A stretch of 64,000 nt of DNA from Gnetum montanum (GCA_015680685.1 MNCI01009457.1:401801-465800); one strand, 5' to 3'; counted from the stretch's first letter, positions 12,601 to 27,600 are shown. Numbers and translations are program-made. Notes: a model not told the origin generated them from the sequence alone.

Positions 12601-15600
12601 TTAGTTTTCAAGTAGTCAAAAATCAACTATAACGTACAGCTAGAAGATTGAGACAAGTCAACAATTCAGTTGTCATATGACTNGTAAACTGATTGAAACT
12701 TTAGGTCATCAAACACTTTGATGGGTGCAAAGCAGATTTAGTTGTATGTGATGGGGCCCCTGATGGTGAGTCATATGACAACTGAATTGTTGACTTGTCT
12801 CAATCTTCTAGCTGTACGTTATAGTTGATTTTTGACTACTTGAAAACTAAATTTACTTCTATTTTCCCAGTTACTGGTCTTCATGACATGGATGAGTTCG
12901 TTCAGTCCCAACTAATTTNATGTCATTTAGCCAATGATTCACTTTATTAATTTGTTTTCTGTTAGAAGAATGAATCCATTTATTTTTTGCCAACCATTCC
13001 AATAAATCAGACATTAACATTGTGACAACAAACACTTCATTTGAGAAAATAACTAATGCCAATACTATTTCCTTCTTTCTTTTCTGAATATCTTTCAAAA
13101 CTTTCAAGCCACTTCCATGACAACAGATATGCTAATGTACAACTTGTTAGTGTATCTCTTATGATGCTTTTACTAAACTTTTCCAATGCCAAAATTAAAT
13201 GTCACACTTTATTGTTAGATTACATTGTTGCTTATGTAGAGCATGATTTCACCTCTTAGTAAATGCTTAAAATTTTAGTGTCATAAGTTGGAAATTTTTC
13301 CAAAATCCAATGAATGTTTTTTGTTTCATTTTCTTTAGGTAAACGGAGCAAACATGACCATGGTTGAGTTTGTTATGTGCCTATCATTAATATACCTCTA
13401 CTTATGAGGTTATTGTGCATATGATTGGCAATTCAACAGGTAGGTTCATTCAACATTCAAAAGTACACAGTATGTTTTTTTTTTCCTGTTTCTTTTTTAA
13501 GGAAAACAAGGAAATCCCAGTTATATTCTGGCTGTGTCACAATTTGCAGTTTGGTAACTCCACAATTTATATTACATTTAAAAAAACACAATGTCAAAAA
13601 AATATTTTGGGAAAAATTCGGGTTATATATTAATCAGAAAGCAAGTTTACAAAAAGTTTATACATTCCCAAAACTGAGGGGAGGTCTCTCCCCTCAACCC
13701 CCAATAGGTTCCCAATATGTCAAAATACATCAAAAAGGGGGGTCCAATTTTTTCCTCCACCACCTCCCCCACCCCCCTAGCCATGGATGGTGTCTAGAAC
13801 AGCCCTATGCCGTTCTGTGTCAATGAACACCACGGCCTGCTGGAAATCCTTCAATGCTTCCACTTTCCTTGTGCATCCCTCTACATCCCCTTTACTATCT
13901 AAATGTAGCTCCTTCCCCCTCCTAATATGTCTTCTCAATGCACGCCTTGCCACCTCCACCCCACACACCCCCACCCCTCAGACTACCAACCCCCAAGTCC
14001 CTCCGACTCACTTGAATCCTCTAACCCCAATGTGAGGTCCACCACCATAGGAGGAACGTAGTGCGACCTCCTATGGCCATAAAAAGCCTAGACTAGAGAC
14101 CCCTACAGCAACATGCTAATCTCACCCCCAACAACTTCCAAGCATTGCTGACGTGCACAAAGAAATAGTCCACCAGGACCACTACCTACTGCCAAAGTGG
14201 TTCTAGTGCTGACTTGGGCATCTGGACACTCCCCATTTTAGGGATAGGCCCCAGAAAGATTCCTAAGCATCTTGCACAATGAAACCTCCTTCCCTGCTAC
14301 CAACACCTGCAGGTAGCATGCAATGGCCTCCTCCAAGAGCTTAATGTGCACCCCCGAAAATGCGTAACATCCCCTAGCCACTTTGTGTAAAATGTCCCAT
14401 CCTCGAGGTCGGGGTCTCCCCGTAGCAGGGCCAGCACATCTGCCCACCCAAACCTCATCACCAATCTCCACAACACTAGGTTATCCTAGTACTACTCACA
14501 AGATAGCTCAAAGGTGGGTGTAACCCCCATCGCCAAATGCACCTCCTACCACAATTAGACCTTGACAGCTACAACCTACGCTGGTGGTGATAGCAACAGC
14601 CCCCTAAAAACCAAATAATTACCTACCCTTGAGAGAACCCACAAAATCACCAATACCCGTGAGTCACCATCAAAGCTAGTTGTCAAGTGTAAGTTTGCTA
14701 CCTACCACACCCACTATGAAAAAGAGCAATCCCAAACAAAATGTGTAACAATTTCCACCCCCGCCATGCAAAGTGGACACATGGCGCACACATTAACCCC
14801 TTGTTGTCGTAACTCGTGCAGCATGGGTGACACCGAATGATGCGTCAGCCAAATGAACATCTTAATTTTTTCAAGAAGCTACCCCTTCCATAGTTGCCAC
14901 CAAACCCACCCCCTCCCCCTCTCTCCCACAATTTCTAGGTATCTATTGCAAATCAACTAATTGGGTTGCGCGTTTAAAAGACCCGTTGACATCACCTCCC
15001 ACACATGCATGCGCAAGGCCCACCAAATGTGTGAAACCTACACAAAAGCCTCCTAGGGCTAGTATTTACGATGCATAAGCATAATCCATTGAGCCTAGGA
15101 AGAATCTTGTTGAACCAAACAATTAAGAGAACCCTGATGCCCCATGGCAATAATGTCCCGAAATTGAAGTATACCAAGCCCCCCAGCATTCTTCGGTCTA
15201 GCAACCATATCCCACCCCACCAAATGCATCCAGCTACCCCCTTTACCCCTGAACCAGGCAAAGTTCTGAATAAGCCGATCAACCTTTTGTATGATATCTG
15301 ATGGAGGAGAGGCCACCGAATCCATGTATCAAGCAATGGCAAATAGCACCAACTTAGCCAGGAGTGCCCTCCTTGCCTGAGACAAAAACTGAGTTGTCAA
15401 ATGTCCAATCCTATCCTATATTCGTTGGAGTAGACCTCCCCACACATGCCTGTGGTGCCAGTCATACAAAGGAAGCCCCAAATAACAATTATCTGTGGAG
15501 CCTAGTAAAATCTCTAGCAATTGCACTATCTGACCCTAAACCCTAGTGTTCGTGTTCAAAAAATGAACCACTAATTTACCCTAATTAATCTCCAATCCAA

Positions 15601-18600
15601 GCTCCTCCAGCATACGTTGAAGTGCTTTATTGCTAGCAAGCACCTAGGACACCACTGCCCAAGAAAACAAAATGTTGTCATCAACATGATGTTCAACCAA
15701 GCAATGCACACCCCTAATATCTAGACCTCTAACCCCCTCCATAGTGCAGTATGTGTGCATTGTGTCCATCACTAGAATAAAAAGATATGGCAAAAGGGGG
15801 TCCCCCTAACATAACCCCCTTCCTATGGAGGCAAACCCCCAAAGCATCCCCTCCATGTCCAGAGAGAAAGCTCCAAATGCCTAAATATGTAGACAAAGGT
15901 CCACAAAGTGGGGGTGGAGCCCTTTCCTCAACATGATTTCCTAGAGAGCGCTCCAAGAGACAATGTCATAAGCCTTTGTGATATCAAGTTTGAGGCACAT
16001 CCTTGGGTACTTGGTTGTCCGCAACGAATGCATCACCTCTTGCACCAAAATGATCTGATCTTGGATGTACATCCCCTTGATAAAACCAGCTTGTTGCTCC
16101 CCTGCTAGTCATGGCATCGAGGGCCCCATTCGGGCCACCAGCATCTTTGTAAACAAGCCAAGCAGGACGTTACACACCCCAATGGACCGAAAATGAGTAG
16201 GAATCGATGGGTTAGCCATTTTCGGTATAAGAACCAGCCAAGAACAATTAATTTCCTACTGAACCTACCCCCAAATCAACATTGCATTAAAAGCATCCAA
16301 CAAATTATCCCCCAAGACATTGATGCAAGCCTGAAAAAATTCCATCAACCACCCGTTAGGACTAGGAACCCTCCCCAAACCCCCCCCCCTTCTTAATGGA
16401 AGCAAGAGCCACCTCACGTTCCTCCCTGCTAAAGGGAGCTACCAACCACCGATTATCCTCGTTCAAAATCTAGCAAATATCAATAGTGAGAGGCATTGTT
16501 GCCTTTTGCTGCCAAATTTTTTACCAATAATCCATCATTGCCTGCACAATCTCTTGTTTCCCCTCCACCTTGTTGCCAGCCATCGTGATGCAATTAACTT
16601 GTTTGGAAATCCACATAGAATGGGCAGCCACAAAAAAGAAACAAGTATTCCAACCCCCTTCTTGAAGCCAACATGCCCTACTCCTTTGTATACAATAGAT
16701 TTCCTCTTCCCTATCCAGATTCTAGAGCACCGCAAGCACCTCCCCCTCATCATCCTCCAGATCACGACTCTGTTCCTATGCCCTTGTATCGTCACTAATT
16801 GTCGCATTAGCTCCCCACGACAGGATCCAAAGGAGTACTTATCCTCAGGCTTCAACTCTCTAATGCTTTGTTTGAGCAAGATCAAACCTTGCTTAAGAAA
16901 ATCTTGGGGATCTAAAGCTGGAGGGTAGTCTTTCCAAATCTCTTCCACTAGTGGCTTCAACCAAGGCTTAGCCAACCAGAAATGTTCAAATCTAAAAGGA
17001 GTCAACTTCGAGGGACCAACTTGGCATAACAAGGACCTGTGGTCAAAGGCCACACATTCCTTCCCTAGAACAATCACCCCTGTCAATCTTTGTCATCACC
17101 TTGTCCCTACCTTTTCTATGATTACACCACGTGAACTAGCAACCCCTAACGTCCATATCCACCAACCCATGAATCTCAAGAAACTGTAGGAAAAGTTGAG
17201 CCCCAGGGGGGGTCCTATGTTCCATCGTCTAACTTTTCCTAGGTGTACAACCTCTGGTTGAAGTCCCCAACCAGGATCCACTTCCGTCAGTTCAAGATTA
17301 GAGGGGCAATCCTCTACAGCTCATGGATCTGCTCCTCCCACTGCTGGGAGCCATAGAAATTCGTGAGCTAGATTCCTACCTGATGGAGAAAGATATTGAT
17401 ACTCCATGTGGATGCATCCACCATTTCAAAAGGCCAATAGGATAGAGACACTAGTCCCCCAACTCTTGCCTGACAGCCCACAAAATGTGTATGCCAACCC
17501 AACCAACATAACCAATGGCATTCGTGCTATTGAAGCTTAGTCTCTTGCAAACAAACAATATCACAACGTTCCCTACGAACCATTTCCTTGAGTGTATTGT
17601 GTTTGTAGGGGGTACCCTTCCGCCTACAATTCCATGAGAAGATTCTCATGGTTTTCCCGAAGAGCGCTCTTTGTAGACTTCTTGGATGGTCTTTTGGACC
17701 CCCTGGTCAACCTCCTTCTATGTCTTCTTTGACCAGGATGGTTGTCCGACCTTGGCCAAATCTGGGAATATCGGAAAAGCCCCCTCCAGTGTTGCACCAC
17801 CCCCCACAACCTCCAACATAGACAGCATGGGGCTCCCCCAAAGGATAGACATCCAACCCCCTAGAGGGAAGAGAGGGGGGGGTGTGGGGTGGGAAGGCCC
17901 CCCACCTCTCAACCACCAAAGACCCTCTCAGGAACCTAGAGTCCTCCCACCACCCCCCCCCCCCCCCCNNNNNNNNNNNNNNNNNNNNNNNNNNNNNNNN
18001 NNNNNNNNNNNNNNNNNNNNNNNNNNNNNNNNNNNNNNNNNNNNNNNNNNNNNNNNNNNNNNNNNNNNNNNNNNNNNNNNNNNNNNNNNNNNNNNNNNNN
18101 NNNNNNNNNNNNNNNNNNNNNNNNNNNNNNNNNNNNNNNNNNNNNNNNNNNNNNNNNNNNNNNNNNNNNNNNNNNNNNNNNNNNNNNNNNNNNNNNNNNN
18201 NNNNNNNNNNNNNNNNNNNNNNNNNNNNNNNNNNNNNNNNNNNNATCCCTAGAGTTCTTCTAGCCCCAAGCATCGGTTGTCACCCAACAATCTGCTATCG
18301 TGTGACCTCCCTTTCCACACACTCCATAAGGGGCCTATGGAGGTCATTACCCCCCAAGAGCATCAGTCACCACATGAACTTTCTCCTCCCCTATTCCTGC
18401 GCTGCCTAGTCCACCTGAGCCTGCTCCATCCTCACTCTACACACCAAACTTGCCCTCTCTCTCACTCTCGTTCCCGCTCATTTTTTGTCCCACCCTCCTT
18501 CCACAAGGACAGTAGTTACCAAATGTCAAAATTAACAACCAAGCAAGCTTTTTATAACCACAAAAGTGAACTAACTTTGTTGCCACTAAAAACTCATCCT

Positions 18601-21600
18601 TGTAATCCTCAAATCTTTCCATAGATGTAAAGCTTTAAACCACACAAAAACAACCTAGGTATGTGTCTGTTGAAATATAAACACATTTTACAAGTTCTAG
18701 ACTATTATTGCAATGCAAGGTAAAATAGCTTTCCATAACATTTTCTGTAGGTGACTTACTCCAACAACTTGAATCCAATGCTTTGTCAAGCAAGCTTACC
18801 TAGAAGCACAAGATTTAAACCTTCTAATTGTTTCAGACTTCATCCACAAGCAAACCATGGTTTACAAATGTTTTTCTAAGATTTGGTATAACAAGTTCAA
18901 GACAATAAAGTGGACCAGAGAAAGAACATTCAAATTGTTAATGCTTTTTGGTGCCTTATATACCTAAAAAGATACAAAAGCATATACTAAATAACTAATC
19001 TTACCAACTGGACTCTACATGCTTGAGATAACAATTTCCCTTCCCAACCTTCCAACTTATTAGCTTTATTGACCATCTCCATCCAACCATTGAAAAGAGG
19101 AATGTCTAAATACTTTTTTAGAAGAGTATTCTAAGTGAATCCCAAAGAGGTACAAAAAGCATCAGTGATGAGGAGGCGTTCCAAAATTATAAAGCTTTCT
19201 TTCACATAAGACCAAAAGCAACAGAAAAATCATTGTCTATAGAATATTGTAGTATCTTCTTTAACAAATAAGTATCATCCACAAATTGTGAATGAGAGAA
19301 ATCTTGACATCCAAAGGTAGGCTTAATACCATAAATTTCTTTTTCCTGTCTAAGATTAGGAAGATAACCACCCAATCCTTCTATAGCCATAATAAATAAA
19401 GAGAAATGGAATACCCTTGTCATAGCACATTAATAACTTGAATATTAGCTTCCTTGTATCCATTTACAAAAGTAGAAAAATTTGAACAGTATAACATTGT
19501 TTTAATTTTCTAGTCTAATGTGCAGGGAAACCAAATCTCTGTAAAATCAATTCCATATAATTCTAATGAATTCTATCGTATGCTTTGTTAATATCTTGCT
19601 TAAATACCACAAACGTTGCTTTTGAACAAAATCTGAATGAACGAAAGCTGAATGAACCAACTCTTGAACCAAAATAACCTGATCCAAAATATGTCTGCCA
19701 CAAACAAAACATGCTCATTCAAGAGCAATTATGGTAACCAAAACATCTCGAATTCATAAAGAGGACAATCTAGATAAATAGTAGAACAAAAACTAATAGG
19801 CCTGAAATCTAAAATATTTTGAAAATCCTTCTTTTTAAACAAGTTATCCAAGAGATATTAAAATCACCAATAATATGGGATTTCAAAATGTCGGGAGAGG
19901 GAGCGGCCACAGGTGTGGGCACGATGATAGAAACGAGAGTGACAATGGCAATGGTGGCAACAGGAGCAGTGGCGACAGCGACACTAGGAGTGGGTACGGT
20001 GGGGACGAGCACAACGGCAGGAGGGGCCAACTACTGCAGGAGGTAGCAAGGGTGGGGTAGTAGGCGGTCTAGAGAATGGCACTGGTCTTGGTGGCTGCAC
20101 GTGGGAGGGCGCAGTCCTGCGGGTTAGCGTTGAGCACCCACGAGAGGAGGCAGTACATGAGCTGGAGCGGAGCTTGCTGGGCAAGTTCATTTCGAAGGGA
20201 GTCAGGTTGCGCCTAGATCTGATCCAAAAATGGGTCAAAATGACATGGGGGTTGGAGGATGTTCATGTTCGGGGGCTGGTAGATGATCGGCTGCTGTTCA
20301 AGTTTACAATGGTGGAAGACTATGACAGGGTGTTGCTCGCAGCTCCGTGGTTTTATGCTGCCTGCAAACTAGCCCTGGCCCCTTGGAGACAAGGGGCGCA
20401 TTGAGACAATAGTCTGTTCGATCGGGCATCGGTTTGGATCCGGCTGTTCGATCTGCCACTGGAGTATTGGGAACCGAGGTTCCTGAAGTCTCTGGTAGGG
20501 TTGTTCGGGGAATTTATCAAATTCGATGCACACAGAGTCCATGGATCGAATGGGCTACGCCCGTTTCTGCGTGTGGAGGTTGTTGAGGACAAAGGCTCTG
20601 GTTGAGGAGATAGTGCTGGACACCGTGGGCAGAGAAGAGAAAATATGTGTAAAATTTGAAAACTTGCCAACGTGCACGGAGGGGCACCAGAGGTGCAAAA
20701 TCTGTAGCATACAACACTCTGAATCTAAGCGCTGCAAAAAATCAGTAGAGGCCACCACAGGCTGGAATCTTGTGGGCAAGAAAGGCCAAATATGGAAGCA
20801 AGGATTGGATACCACAGCAAATGGAGGCCCCCAAACAAAACGTCCACAAGCTCAAACCGTGACAATGAGGGGAGCTGGACAGAGGCAAACAAAGGAAAAT
20901 GTACAACCTTGGGTGGAGGAGGAAGCTCCAATGCTGCTGCAGGCTAGTGGCATGGCTGAGGGGGCATGCGTGCATGAGGAGATGGAGGAGGTTTCGGGCT
21001 CTCCCCGCACCCTACCAATTCCTAGGACTACTGTGCAAGACTCAACACTAGAATTATCCCCATTGGGAGAGTGGATTACAGTCAATCAAGGCTCTACAAA
21101 GCCAAAAATGCAGGACATCCAACCCAAGAAGGCAAAGGGACAGCTAGGAGTGGTAGTTCTCAGGCCAAACAACAAGATTGGACGGCCCAATAAAACTACA
21201 ACGTGAAAGAAATTCAAACAATGGGATTTGGATTTGGGGGTGTAGCGAACGCTGCGGGAGGTGTACCACCATCGTGTGTGTACATCTCCATGAAGGTGCT
21301 GACCTAGAATTGCCAAGGCCAGGGTACCCTGTACAAAAGAAATACCCTACGAACAATGGTTAGGGAGGCAGGATGCAAGGTTGTTTACAAGAAACCAGGG
21401 TCCAAAAGACCGAAAGGAAGTTCCTGATGTGAGAGGGATGGACAACCCAAATGGTGCCCAGCAGGGGACATGTAGGAGGTCTGGCCATTTTGGCCAAAAT
21501 ACCAATAAATTTTGTTGATGATTCTGATTGGAGTCAAACTATCCACATGCCACAAGTGGATCTCTGGATAACAAATTTTTATGGGGCACAAAAATGGGAG

Positions 21601-24600
21601 ATCTAGATGCAAGAGCTTAGATGGGTGGCAAGGGTCATCCCCAATCCTACCATATGGTTGTTGCTGGGAGATTTCAACTAGCAGCTCTATTACTAGGAAA
21701 AATTTGGACATGATTGTACTGATCCACCGAGGGCTGAGGCATGTCTCAAGTTTCTCCATCAATATGAGCTAGTTGACCTGGAGATCATGGGGTGTAAATT
21801 CACTTGAAGTAATCGTCGAAGGGGCACTGATCGCATCCAGTCCAAGATCGATCGTGTTTGGGTGAGTGAGCACCTCATGTTGGAATACGACATCATGGCG
21901 AAGGGAAAGGAGAGACAGGCTTCAGACCACCAATCCATTTTGTGCCAACTCTGGTTGGGGAAGAGACAGGAGCCCAGGCCTTTCAGGTTTGAGCGGGCTT
22001 GGCTACACAAAGCCTAGCTGAAACCAATGGTGGTGGTGATTTGGGACAATTACACTAGGACACAGGAGCCTCAACAGTTCCTGAGGTATGGGTTGCAGGA
22101 GCTGAAGAATAGTATCAAAGCCGGAGCATTGGATGACAAGTACAACTTCCAGGGATACAAGCAGCAGGTGCAGATGGAATTGTAGGAGATCCAACGATTG
22201 CAAGAAGTGGGGGAAGCCAGGGATGTTGAAGAACAGGAGCTACTCAAGGAACTCCAAGAGCTAGATAGGGAGGAAGAGAGCTATTGGCAACAACGGTCGA
22301 GGGTGACTTGGCTGCGAGAAGGGGACATACATACACGATTCTTCTTTGTCACGACCAAACAAAATAGGCCCCATAGGAACAAAACCCAACATTTGCTAGA
22401 AGGTGGCCCACAGAGCAACAGGAGGGGGCTGGAAGCATTGCAAAAATATTAGGGAGACATATGGAGATGGCAGGCCATGGAACTGATCTCCTTGCCAATC
22501 ACAAGGGTCATCACAAGTGCTGACAACACCAATTTACTGCATCCTGTCTCATGGGAGAAGTTGAGGCAGGCTTTGAAATCCATGCAATCCAACAAGGCTC
22601 TGGGACCGGATGGATGGCCAATTGAATTCTTTAGGGGGTATGAGGATCTTGTGGAACCCAATTTGCTGGATGCATACAATAATATGCTCAATTGGCAACA
22701 AGTTAGGAGGGAAATCAATTTGTCCAAGGTGGTGCTACTACCCAAGGTCCCAAACCCAACAGCACCAAGACATTTTCCGCCTATTGGCGTCTGCAACACA
22801 TTGTCGTGTGTTTTCTCCAAATTGCTGGTTGGATGCCTTGCGCCGCTAATGGGGAAGCTGGTTGAAGAACACCATGCGCGGTTTGTTAAGGGTAGGTACC
22901 TGCAAGACCAGGTGTTACTCTTGCTAGAGATCTTGCACTTAGTTAAGAGGGCTAGATTTCCAAGCATGTGCATCAAACTAGACATAACCAAGGCTTATGA
23001 CACTGTGAGCTGGAGGGCACTTAGGACGGTGATGATAGAAAAGGGGTTCGATGCAAAGTTTGTCAATCTTTGCATTCAAATGCAACTAAGTGGCAAGTAT
23101 TCCCTTGACATAGATGGGAGGCTCTATGCCTTCACTGGAATAGGGTGTGGGCTAAGGCAAGGGGATCCACTGTCACCACTCCTATTTATCATGGTCATGG
23201 ACTTGTTTAAAGGCTATTGCCTTGACAAAGGTGTTCAGGGGCTACAAGTTGCTGGAGTGCACAGTGTGGTAGCCCATTATGTGGATGATACAATGGTGTT
23301 TTCCAGGGTTGCGGTGCCATAGGCTGCAGCCCTGTTACAGGCAATGGAGAGGGTGAAGAGGGAAATAGGCCTAGAAGTCAATAAAGGAAAATCAACCATC
23401 TATTGCACCCACACGGAGGGAAGAGTAGATGCCAAAATTATACAAACGTTGGGTACTGGGCCAGGCGCATGATACATTTGGGAATGCCTATTTTTGACTG
23501 AAATAGGCAAAGGACTTGGCAAGGACTGATAGATGCGGGTACAGCAACGGACTGCACTTTGGACTAGCCATTTTCTATCCAGGAAAGGGAAGATGGTGCT
23601 GGCTGCGACGGTCCTAATGGCAATTGCCCAGTTTACAACATCCATGGCAACACCTCCGACCACGGTGATGCAAAAGATTGATACCATTGTGAGGGAGTTC
23701 GTGTGGTCAGGAGGTAAAGGGGGCGGGAAAATGCAACTGGTGTCGTAGATGGTCACAGCGCAGCCCAAACTAGCGAGGGCCATTGGTATTTTGGGATTTG
23801 GAGACGAGATGGCATTGGGCACACACCATCTGATGAACAAGTACATGGGGCAAAGTGAGGGGGCAGTGCCATGGGTGCAAATGTTGCAGCAAAAATATCA
23901 ATGATGGGAGGTGCATTCAGAGTGCTCACAACTCTGGAAGAATTTTTGCCGCCATGTTGTTGTGGTGGAGTAGCTCGGATTGTTGGGGCAACACCCAAAG
24001 GAACTTGTCAAGTTCCGATACCTGTAGGAAGAGGGATGGTATGCAATCTAGAAGGGTTGCCTCCCTAAAAAGATCAAGGCATTCAGATGGTTGCTAAAAC
24101 ATAGGGCATTGCTAGTGAGGACCATGTTAAGAGAGAGGGATTAGGATGGATGCCAACTATCCACACTGCCAAGAGGTGCCTAAAACATTGCATCATCTCA
24201 TCTTTGATTGTAGATTTCCTCAAGAGGTGTGGTTGGCCACCAATATATCCCCCACCATAGGTTTTCATGGAGACTCATTTCACCTTGCTATGTTGTGGGT
24301 CTTGTGGAAACACAGGAATTCTCTGATTTTTCAGGTACAGTCGCTTCCTTCAACCATGGCGATGGTATGACAGGTGCGTGGGTTGTGGAAGGAGGCAATG
24401 GAGGCCATGGAGCAATGCCTACTTTTTGAACCATCATGGATAGAATTTTCTAGATTGCCCAAATTATGGACAATGGTGGAACAGATGGGATGGGTGGAGA
24501 TGCTCAAGCGCATGGAGGGAGAGCCAAATTTGCTTACTCAACAGTTCTACGACAACTGGGTGGGAGACACCACACAATACAGGGGCAGGAGGATTGAAAT

Positions 24601-27600
24601 TACAATGCAGACGTTGACCACTACACTAGGGGTGGAGGATGTAGGGGAAATTGTGGTGCCCATTGCGAGGGCCCAAGATGATGCAAGAGAGTTCTTCATA
24701 GGACACATTCTCAGGACTACTAGCGGGCACATTCAGAAGTCCGAATTACAAGGGGTCTGGAGAGATGCAACGCTCCTGGTAAAGAGGTATTTTGTGCAAT
24801 CTATGTACCCCCACAAACTGGTGAGGGTACATTTCACTTTTCTCAAGCACCTTCGGCAAGGCTCCCCAGTAAACTTGCCTCGCTTTTTTTGGGAATCTCT
24901 GTGTAGGAGGTGGTTGGGGTGACACCCTGGAGTAATTCTCATGCAATGGCATGGGGGTGTACCGATTGTTCACCAGGCACCAACAATCATGTACCAAAGA
25001 AGGCAGCACCAAGGGATGTCTACCAAGGCGTAGGTGCTGCACCACCAAGGCGCTAAGATGTAGGGTACATGAGCATAAACGTCCACAACCATGGAGCAAT
25101 AGCTGTTGGAAGAGCGTCGCTTGGTGGCTAAGCAAGCGTGACTGGAGGAGTGGGCATAGTGGTAGCTCAGGTGGGAGAACATGCAGCAGGAGGCTCGAAG
25201 AGAAGTAAACAAATCACGCCTGCAAAACCTCAGATGGATGGAGGCGGTGATTTCAGGGCACTAGATAGGACTGGTGCAGCTCAAAGCAGAGAATCAACAC
25301 ATGATGCTTGGGTTGGGACCGAACAGTAGACTGCGGCTGGCACTAATGCCTTAGAGGCCTCGGCTGCAGCTGAGAGTCAGGGATTTGGATCACAGTTCGC
25401 CGACACTACAAGATGTAGTAGTTCAAGGACGAACGTGGACATGTAGTGCTACAGTCCTAGGTATTCCAAGATGTATGTGGCATGTTTGCACCCTAATCTT
25501 GGGAACAAGGGTTGCATATCTATGGTGAGGGTCATCAAGCAATGTGAGAGGGCTACACTATGTAGGTGCATGGGTGATTATGTGGTACATGGTAGGTGAC
25601 TGTTGGGTCACATGGATGGGCTATGTCGACTCTAGTCGATGATCTTTTGTGTACATTTGTACATTATTTTTTTGGAATAAAATTGCTCGATCATTTTCCA
25701 AAAAAAAATCACCAATAATATTATCACTTCTGCAAAATTCATAAACCATATCATAAATACCCTACCTAACCACATGCCAAAATTTCTTTAAAAATCAATA
25801 GAAAGGCCATCCATGCTTGGGGATTTATTACGGGGCACACCAAATACAACATTTCTGCTCTCTTCATGTATAGGTCTCTTATTCAATAGATTTATATCAA
25901 CGTACAATAGCTTTCTATCTTTACAGGAGACAATTTCTTGGGCCAAAAGAGAATCGTTAGGATTTCCTGCACCTACTAATTTTTGGTAAAACTCAATAGG
26001 AATTTTTGGAGATCTCTTCGTGATCAGTTTGTGTCCATACTCATCCTCTAAGCACTTAATATGAATTGTATTATGCCTTGTAGAAGCATAAGTATTAAAA
26101 AATCTAGAGTTTTCATCCCCATGTTCCAACCAATTAGCCTTAACTCTTTGTGCCTAGTATAATCTTTCTTCCTTTTGGATGTCAAAATACAATGTCCATT
26201 CATTTAACTGTCTTTCCTGTGTCCAGCCTTGTGCAAAAACCTCTACATGTATATCATCAATTTGTTGAAGAAGCTCTTTTTTTTTTCTTTTTTTTTTTGC
26301 CAATTGGAAGAATTTTGTTTTATCCCAAAGGATAATCCTTTGTCCTTAGCATTCAAGTTTTTGCCATGCGTGAAATTGTACAGAACCCTCCATGTTCATT
26401 ATGCAACCAACAATTTTCTCAACAAAAAATTCTGCATGGTTTCATACCTACACTATCCCATAGAAGTATAGGTCAATGGCCTGAACCTACTTTCCCAGGT
26501 CTTCTTCCTTGATGTGTTGGACATAACTCAAGCAAGTTCACATAAGCTAAAAACTAGTTCAATTTACAATAAATTCTATCAACACCTTGTCTTCGACTGC
26601 TTCAAGTGTATAGGCAATTGGCAATATAAATGTCAATAAATATTAATGTCCATGAGGCCTAAACTTTGATTGAACTCCAAGAAACTCTCTGTACCTTCAT
26701 GCCACCAAGATGCTCCTCCTACTAGAACCCATGACACAAATAAAAGTACAAAAGGTAATTGAAGATTGAATAATTTTTGAGCATGAAGAGACGAAAAGTT
26801 CAATTTAATTCATAGTAAAACTAGACCATAAACATTAAGCAAATCTCATGGATGCTTATCTACTATCTCTACAGCAATCAGTGTTCTATATCTATAGTAA
26901 ATAAATAGAATATTCTTGTTTCTAAACAGTCCAAAGGCCTCTAGATGTAAACTTAATTTTATCACATTTTCTTCCTTTTTGCCATGGTTGAAATTCATGG
27001 TAGTTAGGGCCTTCATGTTTTTTCTCGTATAAAGAAATCTTTACAACATTGAAAACAGAAAAAAAAAACGATCTATTGTACCATCCATTTAAATACGTTA
27101 CATTGTGCTTTTCATAAAATGTTTTAAATCATATAATATCCATCAATTGCAATTAATTCCTTAAGGATTAGGAAAGAATAAACAGTGCTGTTGGGGGGCC
27201 TAGTGGGAGCACTGGCGGAGGTTCTGGTGGAGACACTATGGGAGGTAAGACAGCTCTGGGCAGTGATGCAGCAGGTTGGCGACCTAGAGATCAGGGCATC
27301 AAAGCATGCTCTAGGCAGGAGGGCACCATGAGGTTGCAGGTCTAGCACCCGCCGTGTGAGGGCATGCGGCCAATGGAACTAAGCTTGATAGGTAAGTTCG
27401 TTTCAACTAGCACAAGGCCTAAGATGAACCTGATTAAGAAATGGGTGGTTGCCACTTGGGGGTTGGGGGATGTCAAGGTTCAGAGTCCTTCAAAGGACCT
27501 ACTCCTTCATTTTTTGTTCTATTGCAAACTATGACAAAAGTGCTCCTGGGTGGGGGGAGATGCACCATGGTTTTACAGGGCTAGGGGTCTTGCCCTCATG

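Larger units (their letters stand above)
13600..18520 (-). mobile_element. LINE-A1, near full length, degenerate
   Basis: This minus-strand non-LTR retrotransposon lies in TRM7 intron 5. Its 5' end near 18.5 kb reads [10 protein letters not shown], like the MSGEGAA start of copy A2, and its 3' end near 13.6 kb reads CCGAATTTTTCCCAAAATAT. The 10-bp block aatgtcaaaa at 13590-13599 and 18522-18531 could be the target-site duplication. A gap of 276 N at 17969-18244 lies in the ORF1 region. The order inside is ORF1 remnant, endonuclease, RT, zinc region, gag-like module, J-like module. Confidence 0.75.
19877..25706 (+). mobile_element. LINE-A2, full-length LINE with 17-bp target-site duplication
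   Basis: This 5.8-kb non-LTR element runs from gggatttcaaaATG to an A-rich end after GATCATTTTCC. ORF1 (19888-21206), ORF2 (from 21291) and the shared 3' modules are in order. It is antisense to TRM7. It is the least decayed copy: the RT box is still YVDD. Frameshifts and stops remain, so it is probably immobile. Confidence 0.92.

Noticed and set aside
12871-12918. A second exon 7 on the plus strand, as if an antisense paralogous gene existed
   Set aside because: It is a perfect inverted copy including intron sequence, ends at a single n, and is explained by a flipped contig.
14238-14471. A separate 77-residue minus-strand protein with a LVAGKEVSL block similar to P-NLP in the gag-like module
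   Set aside because: The blocks align better with the LGV segment of the same module in A2 and A3 after a frameshift; the upstream half of the frame is a shadow.
22477-23322. A stand-alone host reverse transcriptase gene
   Set aside because: It lies inside a LINE with target-site duplications, ORF1 and 3' tail; the open frame is just the best preserved part of ORF2.
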